A DNA stretch of 64,000 bases, taken from Lineus longissimus (lineage: Eukaryota; Nemertea; Pilidiophora; Heteronemertea; Lineidae). Both the position numbers and the translations under genes were made by a program. Of this stretch, positions 1 through 14,900 are shown one piece after another (position 1 is the stretch's first letter; each line of letters begins with the position of its first letter). Under the pieces are notes generated by a model. The model saw only the letters and a list, made by a program, of their open reading frames with translations. It had not been told where the DNA came from and ran no database searches. The stretch spans positions 6,512,501-6,576,500 of the forward strand of contig NC_088315.1 in the NCBI RefSeq assembly GCF_910592395.1, in the 5' to 3' direction.

Positions 1-1619
1 TAATGAAAAACCTTTTAGTCTCTTTTCATAGAGTAATGAAATAATTGGCCGAAATAAATTAAAGGGACTCTTATGTTTCCATTTTCTAGTGACGAAGGAG
101 AGAATAAAACACGAATCTCCGGATGCCATGGCAACCGCAAACACCTACCTTCGGTCTCGTCTGCAGCGCGAATGGAAAAATTATACTGTAAGGTTGTGAC
201 CAAATAATATCCTAGAACGTGTGTGCTAAGATGCACTAATAACCCCCCCCCCCCCCGCCCCATCTTGACTCATACATCATTTCACCCTTGATGGTCAAGA
301 TGCCCATGGCCCATTTCGTATTGTGTGGATATTCGCATTATTTTCGCAATCAATAATCCAACACTGTTGTTTCGCACAATATTTTGGTTGCCTTTCAATA
401 TTATTAGTGACATAATCGGTCAATATATCAACATTTTACCTGGGGTATAATGTTAGGTCCCCATAACCGCTGAACGTTGATTTTGTATTTGATCTATAAT
501 CCAATCCGAACCATAAAAATGATCATAATGAAGCACGCTATCAGCTATAATGAACTTTTAAAATCTCTTCCCTGGAAAAAATGCTATTTTGCTTTGTTGA
601 TTTAAGGTATTTGGTTTCTATAACCGCGTCTGTCGTCGAGAAATCAGATGATTCCGTCACGGAGTGGATAGTCTGTACGATTGGCGACAACCAAGCCTGG
701 AGACGAGGCTCTCCCATTAAGATAAATGGACGATTCTTTTCAAACGCATCTTTGAGACGCAGCAACAATAATAAGGCCAGGATGATGAAATAGAGGTGAC
801 ATCACGTTTATTAGCAAATCAGATACCAGCAATCTCTACTTGCCAAATTTGCCCGCACGAAATGCAGTTTTCGTTGTTGCTTGCCGCTTGTTTCGGTATG
901 TGTAACCCAATCTGCATCTTCTAATGTGTAAACTGTCATATTACTCTGTAGGATGTTACTGATCTGGCCTTATTTCGGTTCGTCGTTTTGAAATACATGT
1001 ACATCATATAAGGACATACGTCTTGATTGCACAGGCTTCAATCGTGAGGACACATGGTCAAGAACGGTATGCATACTTCGACTAATTGAATGATGTGCCA
1101 CGGGAAATACATAATCAGAATTAAAAAGACTTACTTGAGTGACTTTATTAAACCTCCAACACTTGGTCCATCCATCGTTCTGAATATCCGTTTAGTCTGA
1201 AAATACCATGTGATGCGGCGTTTAAGTAATCAGTGTTACCAATGAATAAAGAGCAGTTTTGGGCCTTCAGTATGCGCTGTCTCTCAATTGACTTATTTTA
1301 GCTAATAGGATTTGGCAATATTTGACGAGAAAATAACGATATGTTTGTTTTATTTATCGAGCCTGGAGTCTAAATACCGTCTGCTATATATATCCGTGTA
1401 TCAAATTGAACTATTCTTTGATATCACAACACAAAGCCTTTCCGCAGCGATTCTCATGCTCTCTCGCAATCAATTTTATAAAGGATGTGCCCGTCCAGTC
1501 AGTGCAATAATCGCATTATTATAAAGTCAGTGACAACATGCGTTCAATAAAACTAGATTAATTTGTAAGTGATCCATTAACTTTTTAACAGACGAGATAC
1601 TCATCCATTAAAAAGTGAT
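1..1619. other. Left-edge intergenic DNA, no firm gene
   Basis: No gene can be supported here. A run of C at 241-256 interrupts simple AT-rich DNA. On the minus strand an open frame at about 541-808 reads a leucine-rich hydrophobic stretch followed by charged sequence (RLKDAFEKNRPFILMGEP). It could be an exon of a membrane protein, but there are no neighbouring exons and no clear homology, so it is not called as a gene. The other open frames are short and unsupported. Confidence 0.5.
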
Positions 1620-1761
1620 TGGTATAATAAAAGTAAGCCTCGCGCTCGTCCCCGGCATTCGCTTAGTATTTTGCTTGGTCAAGGGACGAGAGGCGCGAGG
1701 AGTAAGGGCTGTTACGTTTAGGCGTTAGCGATAGGCGGCTCTAAACCCCTCTATTATACCA
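1620..1761. mobile_element. Small foldback element (MITE-like), 142 bp
   Basis: The outer ends are a perfect 10-bp inverted repeat: TGGTATAATA at 1620-1629 and its complement at 1752-1761. Nested inside is a GC-rich inverted pair, CCTCGCGCTCGTCCC at 1638-1652 and GGGACGAGAGGCGCGAGG at 1683-1700, which differs by a 3-base insertion. The whole unit can fold as one hairpin. Short length, terminal inverted repeats and no coding capacity fit a non-autonomous DNA transposon. No target-site duplication is obvious. Confidence 0.5.
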
Positions 1762-2229
1762 TTGAGTTCACGTGCCCGATATGCAGCCACTGAATTTAAT
1801 TAAAAGCTACTTACCGTTAATCGGGCGAAGTATCGGATATAAGAATTGCTAGAGAATCGTCTATACAGAATAATGTGGTGGTGATGAAATCGATTAGACC
1901 TTGGATATGATGTCGAGATTTCATATCTTGTCATAAACCTTTTATATGTACTAAAATTTCCGATACCGGCTCCGCCCACCGATTCTGAATGAAGCAGGCC
2001 CTCCAGGGAGGAAGGGTGAGATTGACGCCATAGTTACTGTAACATGCATCATTATTATGCTATTATTGGTTCCCTGGCATATCTGCCTACAATATATTGC
2101 TAAAAAATAATAGGATATCAGAAATGTTTGCTTTTGGGACTGGGTACTTTTCTTGTTTATGTACGTAAGCATGATAGGGGAGGAAAAGGGATCATCATTG
2201 AATTTCGAAGAACAAGAAAAAAAGCCGTT

Positions 2230-2302
2230 TGCCGAAACCCAGCATCGAACTAGGGACCTTTAGATCTTCGGTCTAAGGCTCTCCCAACTGAGCTATGTCG
2301 GC
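2230..2302 (-). tRNA. tRNA-Phe (GAA)-like gene, possibly a degenerate copy
   Basis: The minus strand folds as a 73-nt cloverleaf with discriminator A. The D-arm reads TAGCTCAGTTGGGAGAGC, the anticodon stem is TTAGA/TCTAA around loop CCGAAGA (anticodon GAA, phenylalanine), and the T-arm is CCTAG-TTCGATG-CTGGG. There is no intron. Two departures from normal tRNA-Phe stand out. Position 33 is C instead of the near-universal U, and the acceptor stem has a mismatch (GCCGACA against TTTCGGC). These suggest a pseudogene or a recently retired copy. A-box and B-box promoter elements are still recognisable. Confidence 0.75.
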
Positions 2303-2714
2303 TTGCTCTGTCATGTGAACCGCAACGCAAGACTTGTTTAATCAACCAACAACAGACCAACACAGATGTAACAGTTATCACTGTCCCTTGAAAAAGTGTC
2401 CTGTCATCCTATCAATAAACTTGAGGCCCAGACAAAATGTCTACATCGGTGTGACTTCCTCTGTCAGGAACTTGTGTATTGCTGGACAAAAAAGGAGCAT
2501 GCAACACGTTATTATATCCAGAAAGGCTTGTCCCAGTGAGATTAAGCTGTTACCAATGTTATGTGCAGACAAATTCGTGACGAAGTCTTGTAATTATTGA
2601 AGACTTTTCTGTTTCGGCTGCACACTGTTTTAGATGAAGACCATGTCACAACATATGACTTTCCTCTCCAATCACCACTCTTGTTGTGCATATTGCCAGT
2701 CACAAGAGACCTAT

Positions 2715-3010
2715 GTCTCGAATCAAACAAGTTGTGACTGGTTGAAATGTCCCCATCAAATTGGGAGTGTTTGTATGGTTGAAATGGCGTCTCCACTCGG
2801 AGTATGAGGGTTTTCTCCATCCAGTTGTGTGATGGTTGAACTGGCACGTCTTCACTGAGTACAAGGGTAGTCTCCATCAAGTTGTGAGCTTGATAAACTC
2901 ATGACGACTCAACTGACTGAGTGAAAAGGTTGTCATCATCAGATTGTGACTAGTTGAGATGTTGTGTCCACCAAGTACAAGGGCATCCTTATGGAGTTGA
3001 AATGTTTCCC
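2715..3010. repeat. Degenerate tandem repeat, roughly 60-70 bp period
   Basis: Phrases such as CTCCATCAAGTTGTGA, GGTTGAAATGG and CTGAGTACAAGGG recur in the same order four to five times with many substitutions and small indels. The array lies just beyond the probable 3' end of ACP1. No coding frame persists through it, so it reads as a decayed minisatellite. Confidence 0.5.
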
Positions 3011-3842
3011 CAAGGCAGGCATTGCCTATTCATAAGTCGTGGTAAATGGAGTATATGTATGAAGAACAAGTACTATTAAATAAAGGACGAATTTTAAAAA
3101 AACTTGCTGCATATGTAACATATATTTATTGAAACAAATGATACCTTAGAACAAAGCAAAATTCATTCCATATTTTTTGTTGCAAAATACTCACTTTTGT
3201 AACAGATAAGACCAGCTACAATGTCTTTAAACATCCACAAGATACATTTCAAACTTGTATCTAGACAGGGCAAGTATTTGATAACAAAGATGTAAACTGT
3301 CTAAATTCTTGATTGCCAATGTTTAAGGATATACAACATTTAAGATAAAAGCAGAACATTCCTCTAAGTCTATGACCATCACATCTGGACTTAATAGCTA
3401 ATGCATTTATAAGGTGGTATTGTCTTTATGACATGGCACATAGGTCCTAGGATGGAGCCCCTACGACGTGAGCATCCAAACTAACTGACTAGCACATTGA
3501 CTTTAACAAAATGAATTCAATCAGTTGCTCTCAGGGGCCATTCACAATCGTCAACTATCTCTAAGAAGTTCGAAGATTACTCCCAAAAATCCCTCCTTGA
3601 AAGAATACCGGTAATTTCTAAGTGACGATTGCTATAAGAGAACATGAACAACTCCCAAATTGTGCAAATAGTAATTTGAAGTGCATGTTGCGTTGTAATG
3701 AGAAGAGTGAATATTCACATCATAACCACAGTTTATAATACCCTTTGCTGTCAAAACATTATTTCGATATTTTTTTATGGATGGCCCCTCACAGCAAACA
3801 ATTTTTTGTCTGGAGATGATAAGTTCACGTTTTGCAAGGAAG
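3011..3842 (-). other. Probable 3' UTR and downstream flank of ACP1
   Basis: This AT-rich stretch follows the ACP1 stop codon on the minus strand. A minus-strand AATAAA lies at 3125-3130 and is the likely polyadenylation signal, giving a 3' UTR of about 0.7 kb. No other gene is visible. The plus-strand open frame at 3698-4087 runs across the last two ACP1 exons in antisense and is a shadow. Confidence 0.45.
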
Positions 3843-5817
3843 TCAATGTTTTGCAAGGAAGTTTTTGCAGGCTGCCACACATTGGTGATAAACTTCTTCA
3901 AAGTCTTCAATATTATCACCCTGAAACAAGAAGAAAGACCTATTATATGGACACTGTTACAGCAAGCCATTTAGATTTTGATGTAGTGGGTACCACAGTT
4001 TGTAGTTGTCATCAGTTTACTGGTTTTTTAGTATGTCACCATACCCATGACATGCATTTGTCGATTCTAAATATTGGGAGCTTTTAAAATTTTGTTTGAT
4101 ATTAAAAGTAAAGATTCAAAACTTACATAATATGGGTCATCAATGTTTTGAGATTTATTATTTGGATCATAACTTCCTAAGAGTTCTACGGTAGTGTTGC
4201 TGTCCTTCGGTTTCATACCAGTCAAATCACTGAAAAGGCAAACAAGATAAAGTAAATACATAAGGTATAAGGTGAATCTCAGCCAAAGTGATCTAGGTTT
4301 GGACTAACATTTTCGCCTCACCTTCCCAGTTTTGATTAAGTACAGAGACCAATGCAGTGTTAACTAACTTCTTAACTAAAATGTCTGATTGTTCAGGTAT
4401 ATTTCACCCAACTCCAACACCTTTACAACAGTGAACATTTAAGATGGTTAGATAGCTCACCTGATATTATCCAAATCAAACCCAAAGATATACTGAAACT
4501 TATAGAAATCTTGCTTATTGACCTGCAAAGAAAAAGAGCCATGAATAATGTTAAAATAAAATGACATGGATTGACTTCAACACTGATCTGTAGAAGACAG
4601 GTTGTGACTTTGTCTCAGCCCTTTGTGAGGTGGAATGATCTGGTCAATCACTTTTTGTCAATGTTGATGAAACAGAAAGCATGATAGTTCTCATTCTCAA
4701 CTGAATACGTGTGAAAAACACCCGATAGCAAAATAGTCCTCACTTGTCTGACTGTGTGATCCATAGGTGTTCCGAATTTCTTGGCAGTTTGCTGTGCACG
4801 CCTTTCAGATTTTAACCCAATATGGTACGGCCCTACTGCTGCACTATCTATTTCCCACTGTAAAGCAAAAAGAAAAAAATTGTTCAGTAGAAATTATTTA
4901 AGGGGGCAGATACAATTATTTGAGAGAAGATTGTAGCCAAGGTGCCATGAGCCCTGCCTTATAAAATCAGAATTTAAGTGGATGCCATTTTATCCTATAT
5001 TGTAAGTGTTATGTAGTCAGTCCCATTTAGTTTTTTTTATCAGAATGCTTCAATCTGCCTTGTTTATCAGATTGTTTTATAAAGTGAATAATGAACAACT
5101 GGCTCAAAACTTTAAAAGAGACTGAAAGTGGTCAGTTTTCAACCCAATCTCCATGTCGTACCTCATGTTCTTTGCCTTCCTTAATAACAAGTTGTCTGAA
5201 GACTGCCTCAGCTATAGGCGACCTGCAAATGTTGCCTGGAAAATGAAAAGAACAATTAGAAATACTTTGAAATTCATTTCTTCCATTCCAAACTCAATGA
5301 ACTTTCAAGCCTTTATCAAAACCTAGGCCGAACACTATTCACTTTGAGTTAGTTGCTGACCATTAACAATCAAATACTCTAAAATACAGGTAGTTGTAGG
5401 ACATGGACATTGGAGGAGAAGCAGATAGCCACCTGCTCATCTTCAAAATAACACAAAATAGTCATCTTTGATCGCACTGAGACAGCAACCATATCAATTG
5501 GCAGAGGAGTGGTCCTTCTTCCTGTTGAAATCATAGATGAAACGCAATACTCTATTTTGTCTCCGATGATCACCTCAGAAGCCAATTCACATTTTTTGAT
5601 ACACCCTGTTTTTTTTCTTTTTCTGGTCATTCCCACATTCCTTTTGGGTGTTTGCAACGATTAAATCAGATGACACCACAATTCCATGCGGTTATTTCAA
5701 AATTAAATGGTTAATACTACTAAATAACTGCCTTTCAGATAAAACAACATCCCACTAATGTTACTTTTATTCACCTAAACACACAAATAAAACTGTCTTC
5801 TTTCCACTATTGGCCAT
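3843..5817 (-). CDS. ACP1: Low-molecular-weight protein tyrosine phosphatase
   Basis: This gene encodes a cytosolic 157-aa phosphatase that removes phosphate from tyrosine and small aryl phosphates. The minus-strand exons are 5775-5817, 5162-5235, 4744-4857, 4461-4522, 4127-4229 and 3843-3920. All have GT/AG ends and together make 474 bases. The start (MANSGKKTVLFVCLG) sits right before the P-loop. The catalytic CX5R motif is CLGNICRS (Cys13, Arg19), followed by SPIAEAVF. The general acid is Asp129 in DDPYYG, and the ending FEEVYHQC is family-typical. Length matches the usual ~158 aa. An oddity is the loop usually reading CMDESN, which here reads FGFDLDN. The long intron 1 (5236-5774) contains an open minus-strand frame at 5379-5657 with no recognisable function. 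The gene diverges from LIX1L. Recognition and exon models are very secure. Confidence 0.95.
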
Positions 5818-7006
5818 TTTGACGTTTAAAACAACCCAAACCATGTCCTGGTTTAATCGCCGTTGTGGTATCCTCTCATAAAAAAGTAGTGCTTAGCAAT
5901 AACTGTAATTATACAATATCTATCACTTCTTAGTTAGTTTAGATTAGTTTTCAATACGTTTTTTGTAGAAAATTACCAAAAAATGGCAGCAACTGTAATT
6001 TTCAGTAATTTTGTGGTGACGCGTAGTAATTAGGCCTAATTGCCAATCAAGAGGTGAAGGTCATTCGGAAAGTAAACAGCAGTGAATCTTCATATTTTGT
6101 AAGTTCTGTCAATAATTTCATCCACTTTTCCTGATTAAATCTTACTAAGGTATAGTTCAATATCTTGCTATGTATGTATTCTTTCAAAATATCTAAATGT
6201 GCCCTTAATCGTGAGTGTAGTCCTTGTGTATTTTGGAGATTTGTTGACTCCCACTTGATTACACGGCCGATATAGTGTATTACTCATTACTGTATGATCA
6301 TGTAGGCCTATATGGTTGTAGTAGATTTATCTTATGCACTCCATGCACTACACTGTGCTGTACACTGACAGTACTGAGTCCGTCAGTCTTGTCCTATGTT
6401 AGGCATATGTAGCACAACTCGTATGATGTACGCCTATACACAAAATCACACAAGTGGTAATTCAGAGTTTACTGGTAGCCATTTTAGGTATTTACACTTA
6501 CAGCGCCCTGGACCGTGGTGTAGACGGTGTACACACAGCACAGGACAGTGCACAGTACCGTCAACCGTGTTCGTATATTGGTACTGCGTACACTAGCGAC
6601 TAGGCCTACCGCCAGTAATTACTGGTATCAACTCTGTCTCTGCAACTACATGTACTATTTAGTGTCCCTGTGACCTGGCCCAAGTGACTGATACCACTGA
6701 TCTGAACACAGGAAGTTGCATTGTGGGGGCTGAAGGCACCCTCAACACTCATTTAAAGACTGATATGATACAGGAACAGGAGCGTGAGGAGGCAAAAAAG
6801 TTAGGAATACAAGTATCTATGGTACAAAGGTATCTTTGTACTATACTATTAAGTGTAAAAAGAGTTTAAATATTTTTCAGTTTCTGTCACAAGTTTCATC
6901 ATCGAGGAATGTGAGACATGATTGCTCCTTCCGGAAGATTCTGAAGCTAAGAATAATGACACTTTCATCCAAATAATTTCGGACTCTGGATTCTTAATTA
7001 CATGCT
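5818..7006. promoter_or_regulatory. Divergent intergenic region between ACP1 and LIX1L
   Basis: About 1.2 kb separate the two divergent start codons, so both promoters and 5' UTRs should lie here. A CCAAT element occurs near 6040-6045. The open frame at 6684-6869 (+) has a charged segment QEQEREEAKKLGIQVS. It could be an upstream exon, but it cannot be joined in frame to the LIX1L start because stops lie just upstream of 7007. No TATA box or transcription start was identified with certainty. Confidence 0.4.
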
Positions 7007-9385
<2,379 letters not shown>

Positions 9386-11912
9386 CCGTCAATCTTTTTT
9401 GTGTGTTCAGTGATGTGTGAAGCTTGGTTCACATTCCAGTTCACGACTGCCGCTGACACTGACATTGAAAGAAATTTGTCTAAAGTGGTTGGGCATCGGA
9501 GTATAAATCCACCTTATTAAAGGAAGGAAGACGTTTTGTGTGGTTGAATATAGGGAATTCTTGTTGCTGACAAACTTGTGTTCTGGTCTGTGATGTGGAT
9601 TTGGTAAAGTTATTTTTATTTTATTACAAAGTGAAGTCGAATCGCATTGTAGTGTTTTCTGCCCAACCGTTCACGTTTCTCATACAATCATTTTGTAGAA
9701 TATTGCAAATCTATATTTGTCCTGTGACAGCTGATTTTGATGTATCACATGTATATCAATGCTTGGAGCTAAATTAGCAAATTGTCATCTTATCACGAGT
9801 GCTTATTTTTATGTAGAAATTCCTGCAGACACTTTGCCAATACTTGTAGGCCTTCTTAATGATTCACATTTCATTTGTCGTCTTAATGTATTTGTAAATA
9901 TCCATACAATGTGTTTTAACATATTTACAATTGTAGAGTCATTGTTTATGTTGTCATCTTAATATAAAAGTAGCAATAACATATCAGAATGAATGAAATT
10001 CATTTCAGTGGCTTTGTTGGTAGTCTTGTCTGAGACATGATAATGTAACAAGACTTGATGTGTCCGGACAAACTTTTCCTTCCTTCCACTGTATATATCC
10101 ATTGCATATCCAGTAAATATCAATTGAATCAACTTATTTATACATGCATCCATTGAATAGAACAATTTTTTTATCATTTTGACATCTATTGGATATTCAA
10201 TGGATGTTTTGCAAGTTTCATATCCAAAAGATATCCATTGAATATAAAATTAGCCAAATATCAATTGGATGAAAGGAAGATTAGCCTGTGTTATCTGTCT
10301 CATTGCCCTTGAGTTGTCTACATTAGTAGCATTGTCTAGGTGAATGGTAAACTCTGTGCAGCTCTTCCTCACTTTCCAAACTTTTTGTAATATTTCAGAG
10401 GGGAATGATCCTATTGCTGTAACTGATACAGATTAATTTTCTAATAAATACATGACATAATCTATTCTTTTTCCTTGTTACTTTTCCATCTGAATCAAGG
10501 AGCTCACAAGTGACATAAATATGATGTTGACGAAGACATTAGTGGCCAGGAGTTGCAGACTAGTAAACAAGCTTGAGAATGTACATGCCTTCTTTAGATT
10601 GTGAAACCATACACCCCAAATTATCACGATTAGGTTGTGCATTCCTTAGTATACGTGTAGTCCACAGAGACCCTTCCGCACAAGATTTGTACTTGGGGTC
10701 ACTAGAAGATGCCACCACTGTACATTTGTACATTTTGGTGTTCTGTGCACATGGACTGGCAAATTTCAATGTTTATATACTGTATATAATCTGCTATACT
10801 CCTAGTTCAGTCTGTTGATGACCCCAAGTCACGTTATTCCATTTGCCAATGGTTACTGCATGCATTGGTTCCAATGGTCATTGCATACATGGAGTTGATG
10901 ATTTTTGCTCTTAACATCATCAAAGTACAAGACTAGTCTAACAGGAATACTTAAAAGACCTCCTTCAGGAAACAGATTGTCAGACTAGGTCCGACACTTT
11001 CAACACCCTTGAAGTCGACCAATTGAAATCAATACACATCAACTTCAGCATTATGAGGTGCAGCCTGTATCTTTGGAACTAACGTAAGCTCAAACTGAGA
11101 TCCGAGCAAAAGGTCCTACAAGACGTAGTGTATTATTGATTGATTAATTGATTGGTTCATTCATTCATTCCATGGGGGGGGGGGGGGGGTAGGTGGGCAT
11201 GGGGCACAAGCAAGTAATATCAGATCAGCAGATGCCAACTGAGTACAGAATGTCAAAATCCTGTAAAGGGCAATAATACTGGCATTGAAACAAAAGGAAT
11301 AAAACTGATAAAAAGTGATTGATTTTATTTTTGAAACAAATCATAACATCACAGCAGTTCGGTAAATTGATCTACATATGATAAATCAACATGCACATAC
11401 TAAGTAGAAACACTGGAAGGAATGCACAAGAAACGGTGGAAAATAAATTAATACAACACTTTGGACGGAAGCATTTTAGATAGAATTAACATTCAAGTTC
11501 ATTTGTCTGATGTTTGCAGAAAATTAGTTCATTTTTCATCTTTGTATATTAACATGAAAAAGATGCTAAAAGTGGATCCAACAGCACTCTCAAACTATGG
11601 TCATACTGACAATAAAACTAGTTTCAGCAGCAAAGACTCTCACAAACTCTGGGTGCTTCATTTAATATGAGATGTGACAGCAGTAGACTCATTGGATGGA
11701 GCAAATGCACACAGTGCATGACTAATATTCTACCCAAAACATATTCATCCAAGCCTCGGCCTCAACACATTACATCAGAATGTATTGTATCGACGGATCA
11801 CAAGAAAAATGCATATGTGGCACTACTTCTTCAAGTGCAACAGATTCTAACAGCCAATGATCTTATTATTTGTGAAAAGTCATACTTGGACATGTATAGA
11901 CTTCAGAATTGT
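9386..11912. other. Convergent 3' region between LIX1L and LRRIQ1
   Basis: The region holds the 3' UTRs of two convergent genes. A plus-strand AATAAA at 10443-10448 is a candidate end for LIX1L. A minus-strand AATAAA at 11324-11329 is a candidate end for LRRIQ1, giving a 3' UTR of about 0.6 kb. An ATTG/ATTC-rich microsatellite lies at about 11135-11172, immediately before a run of about 16 G at 11174-11189. No gene is seen; the open frames are short and not conserved. Confidence 0.4.
10080..10275. repeat. Cluster of ATCCATTGAAT / ATTGGAT micro-repeats
   Basis: The words ATCCATTG, CATTGAAT, CAATTGGAT and ATTCAATGGAT recur in both orientations at least seven times within 200 bases, for example around 10097, 10121, 10149, 10188, 10198, 10229 and 10260. 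Direct and inverted copies alternate, so the segment can form several small hairpins. Origin is unknown; it lies in the LIX1L 3' UTR. Confidence 0.4.
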
Positions 11913-14900
11913 TCATATCTTATGGCTTGGTCTCTTCTTTCCTCCACCCCAGCCAACAGATTTATTAACCTCTGGCCCCCGCCATGACATTTTCTCCGGC
12001 TTCTTCGTTGGAGCAGAGTTTATTTTGATTGCTGGAAACTGAGTCTGACTTATAGCTTTATGTGTCTCCCCGACGGAATACCTTCTAATTTTCTCTGACT
12101 CTGCCTGACTTCCATCAACAGACTGAAGCTCAAGGGAGGGACTACCCTGAAATATGACAAGGAGATGCATATAATCATTGCTTATTTAAAGAAAAATGCC
12201 TGAGTCTCACGCTGATAGTGGGGTTGAAACCAGGGGCTTCATGACCATTAGTCAGAGACCCGAGCCACAACATCACAATGGGTCCCAATACATCAGCAAT
12301 GTTACCCATTGAGCTATATGCATGAATGCAGCTCCCACAATAACATGGGGTATACATTAAACAATAGTATCAATCCTATTCTCATCTAGTATGTGAAAGA
12401 AATATTGTTAGATACCTACCGTAAGCATCACTCGTCCCCCAGCAATGAGCTCAGGGGTCAGCCTTGGGAGATTACCATCACTCCCATGGTGTCTGGCACG
12501 GAAAAGAGCTGTATTGCCGTTACTTGGTTGAGGAGTACAACTGCTACTAGACGGATCGTCTGCAGGATGGCCGGCCTCATGAAGCCACTCGTACATGCGC
12601 GCCTTCTTGTTGTGCATCTCTTCTTGTCTTTCATGCTCTTTGTGGCGGACTTCATCTTCTTTCGCTGAAATGAAGACAAGAAAAGTTTAAAGAAATTAGA
12701 TAATAATCTTCCTACATGCAAAAAGGGGCAACAGGCAAAAACTCAGAATGACACCCATGATCTTACATATATAACTCACCTTTGAAATATTCCTTTCGGT
12801 TGCCTGCTGGTTTCTTGGGGGGTTGTACTGGGGACATATGATTGGTCTCCTCCAGCTTCCGCATCAATTCAAGCCTCTGCCTCGGATCCAGCTGACTCAG
12901 CTTCTTCTTCCTCAAGGCATTGTACTTGAGTTTCTTGGCACGTTGCATCATGAGCTCAGCGGTCTTTGAATCTTTGAAACCCCTGGAAAATGATTCGGAA
13001 ATATTTAATGCTATCTTTTTTCATCAAAGGCAGAAATCTGGGGCAGGGAAGTTTTTAGGAAGAGTTCACATCATTGGTCAGGTAGCATGGTCCATGCACG
13101 CACACCAAGGTGACAGTAATAAACTTTTCTTGTTGTTAATGTTGGAACTCAATTTTCAAGGGGCAAGCAACCTGGCCTCAAATCAAGTGAGCTAATCTGC
13201 AAGGGGAATCAGGGCACACTGCAGGTAGGTGAGGCTGTCCAAGAATTGTTTTGTGGAGCACCTCTTCTGCTAATAGTTGGTGTTGTGCGCAACAACTAAC
13301 ATTTCGGTGATAAAATAGTGTTCAATCAACAAAATATGAATAACTGAAATGAAATGTGCAATAATTCAACCCCAGTGCATACTGCATGCAAAACTGAACT
13401 GCATTTATCATCCTCACCAGCTACACATTAAATCATCCTCCTTTCTAGATCGGCATGATCTTGGGGTACTTAAACTGCAGATGAAAGTGGCACTGTATCA
13501 TGCATACGGTGAGTACACATACATTAAGTGAACCTGTACAGGTCACAGGTTTTAACAGTCAAAGCAAAATTACAGCAAACACTGTATGAGAGCTCCTAAT
13601 ATCAATGGATTCAAAATTCAAAATCTCAGTTTAAACCCCACAATAGACGAGGTAACACAGAAGTGTAGGAGGAAGATATCCAAGAGTGTCCATTGCTCAG
13701 CCCCCGAATAACCAACCCTAACTTGATTACTTGGCACAGAGTTTATTCTCACCATTCTTCCGATATTTTCTCCTCTTTCCTCGACTGCCACGTCCTCTGC
13801 GTATCCTGACCACTCATGGCTGATGACGGAGGGAGGGGAGGTTTACCCCAGCCCTGGCCATCCTTCCAAGCGTGCTTAGGGGCGGCTGGTGGATGTGGAA
13901 GGATGTCACTTGATGGGTTGGCTGATTTCAGGATGGCATGACTGGAAGTGGAAAAGACAATGGAAATTTGAATACCAGTGTCATCCTCTGTAAACAAAAC
14001 TTGAAAATTGAGGTGTTGATGATCAGTCAGGGGCATCTAAGTTAGGCCCCTAGTGATTTAAGCTCTGTAGAGGGACTATGATTCATTTATACTACCAGGT
14101 TAAGGCCATGACATGGGAATTGCAGTGTCATTATTTACAATCCACCACCATGAGTACTAATTCTGGAATAGTACGGAATAGCCTAGGTTTGGGACCATCT
14201 AAAATAGTAGCAAGGGAGTGGTATAGGCGACTCAAATGCATTTAGGGACCAGCTATTTAATGGAAGCAAGGGAGGGGTTACGCTAACTGCATGGGTAGGA
14301 GAAGCTATTCCTGTGCCTTACCTGGACCCAATAGCTATATTACTGTAAGAGAGACAGGTCCCCATTATAAAAGTTCCAACAATAGTTCATTCCATGTGCT
14401 GTGCATGACCAGAACTTGGTAAAAACTGGCCTTGTTTTGTCAAAGGCCAAAGCATTTAACTCATCATGTAGTTTATATCCTGCTGTCCATCAACAGATGC
14501 GGCGAGAAGATGAAGACCTGAATTGCCAGCTGTGGTATGAAAAACTTGCCCAGACAACAGATTTTGAACTGCCCCAATAGCTTCAGATGACATACTTTTA
14601 TAGTACAATGTAGATCAGGGCTGAATAATCATAATAACTTACTTCATAGGGATCACGGGAACCTCTGATGGCATCCAGTCTTTATCCAAGTCATCCTCGT
14701 TCATATCAAAAGCAGACAAGTCGACCTCTTCTCCAAACATGTCATCTTCCTCTTGCCCATTCATCCTAGCATACTGGTACGCATTCTGGATCTGTTTCCT
14801 CAGATAGTATCCCCGCCAAAGAGCCTGGATCTTTGTGGCTGCATTGTGTAACCTGACACAAGAGAAAAAGAACAGTCAGTACAGATGGATATCTTTGTTT

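Noticed and set aside
241-256. C and G homopolymer runs here and near 11174, 29429, 29664, 43084 and 51718 as regulatory G-quadruplex sites
   Set aside because: Single uninterrupted runs scattered in introns and intergenic DNA are common slippage products; nothing ties them to promoters.
3698-4087. 129-codon plus-strand frame
   Set aside because: It runs antisense to the last ACP1 exon and adjacent intron; the ACP1 reading is far better supported.
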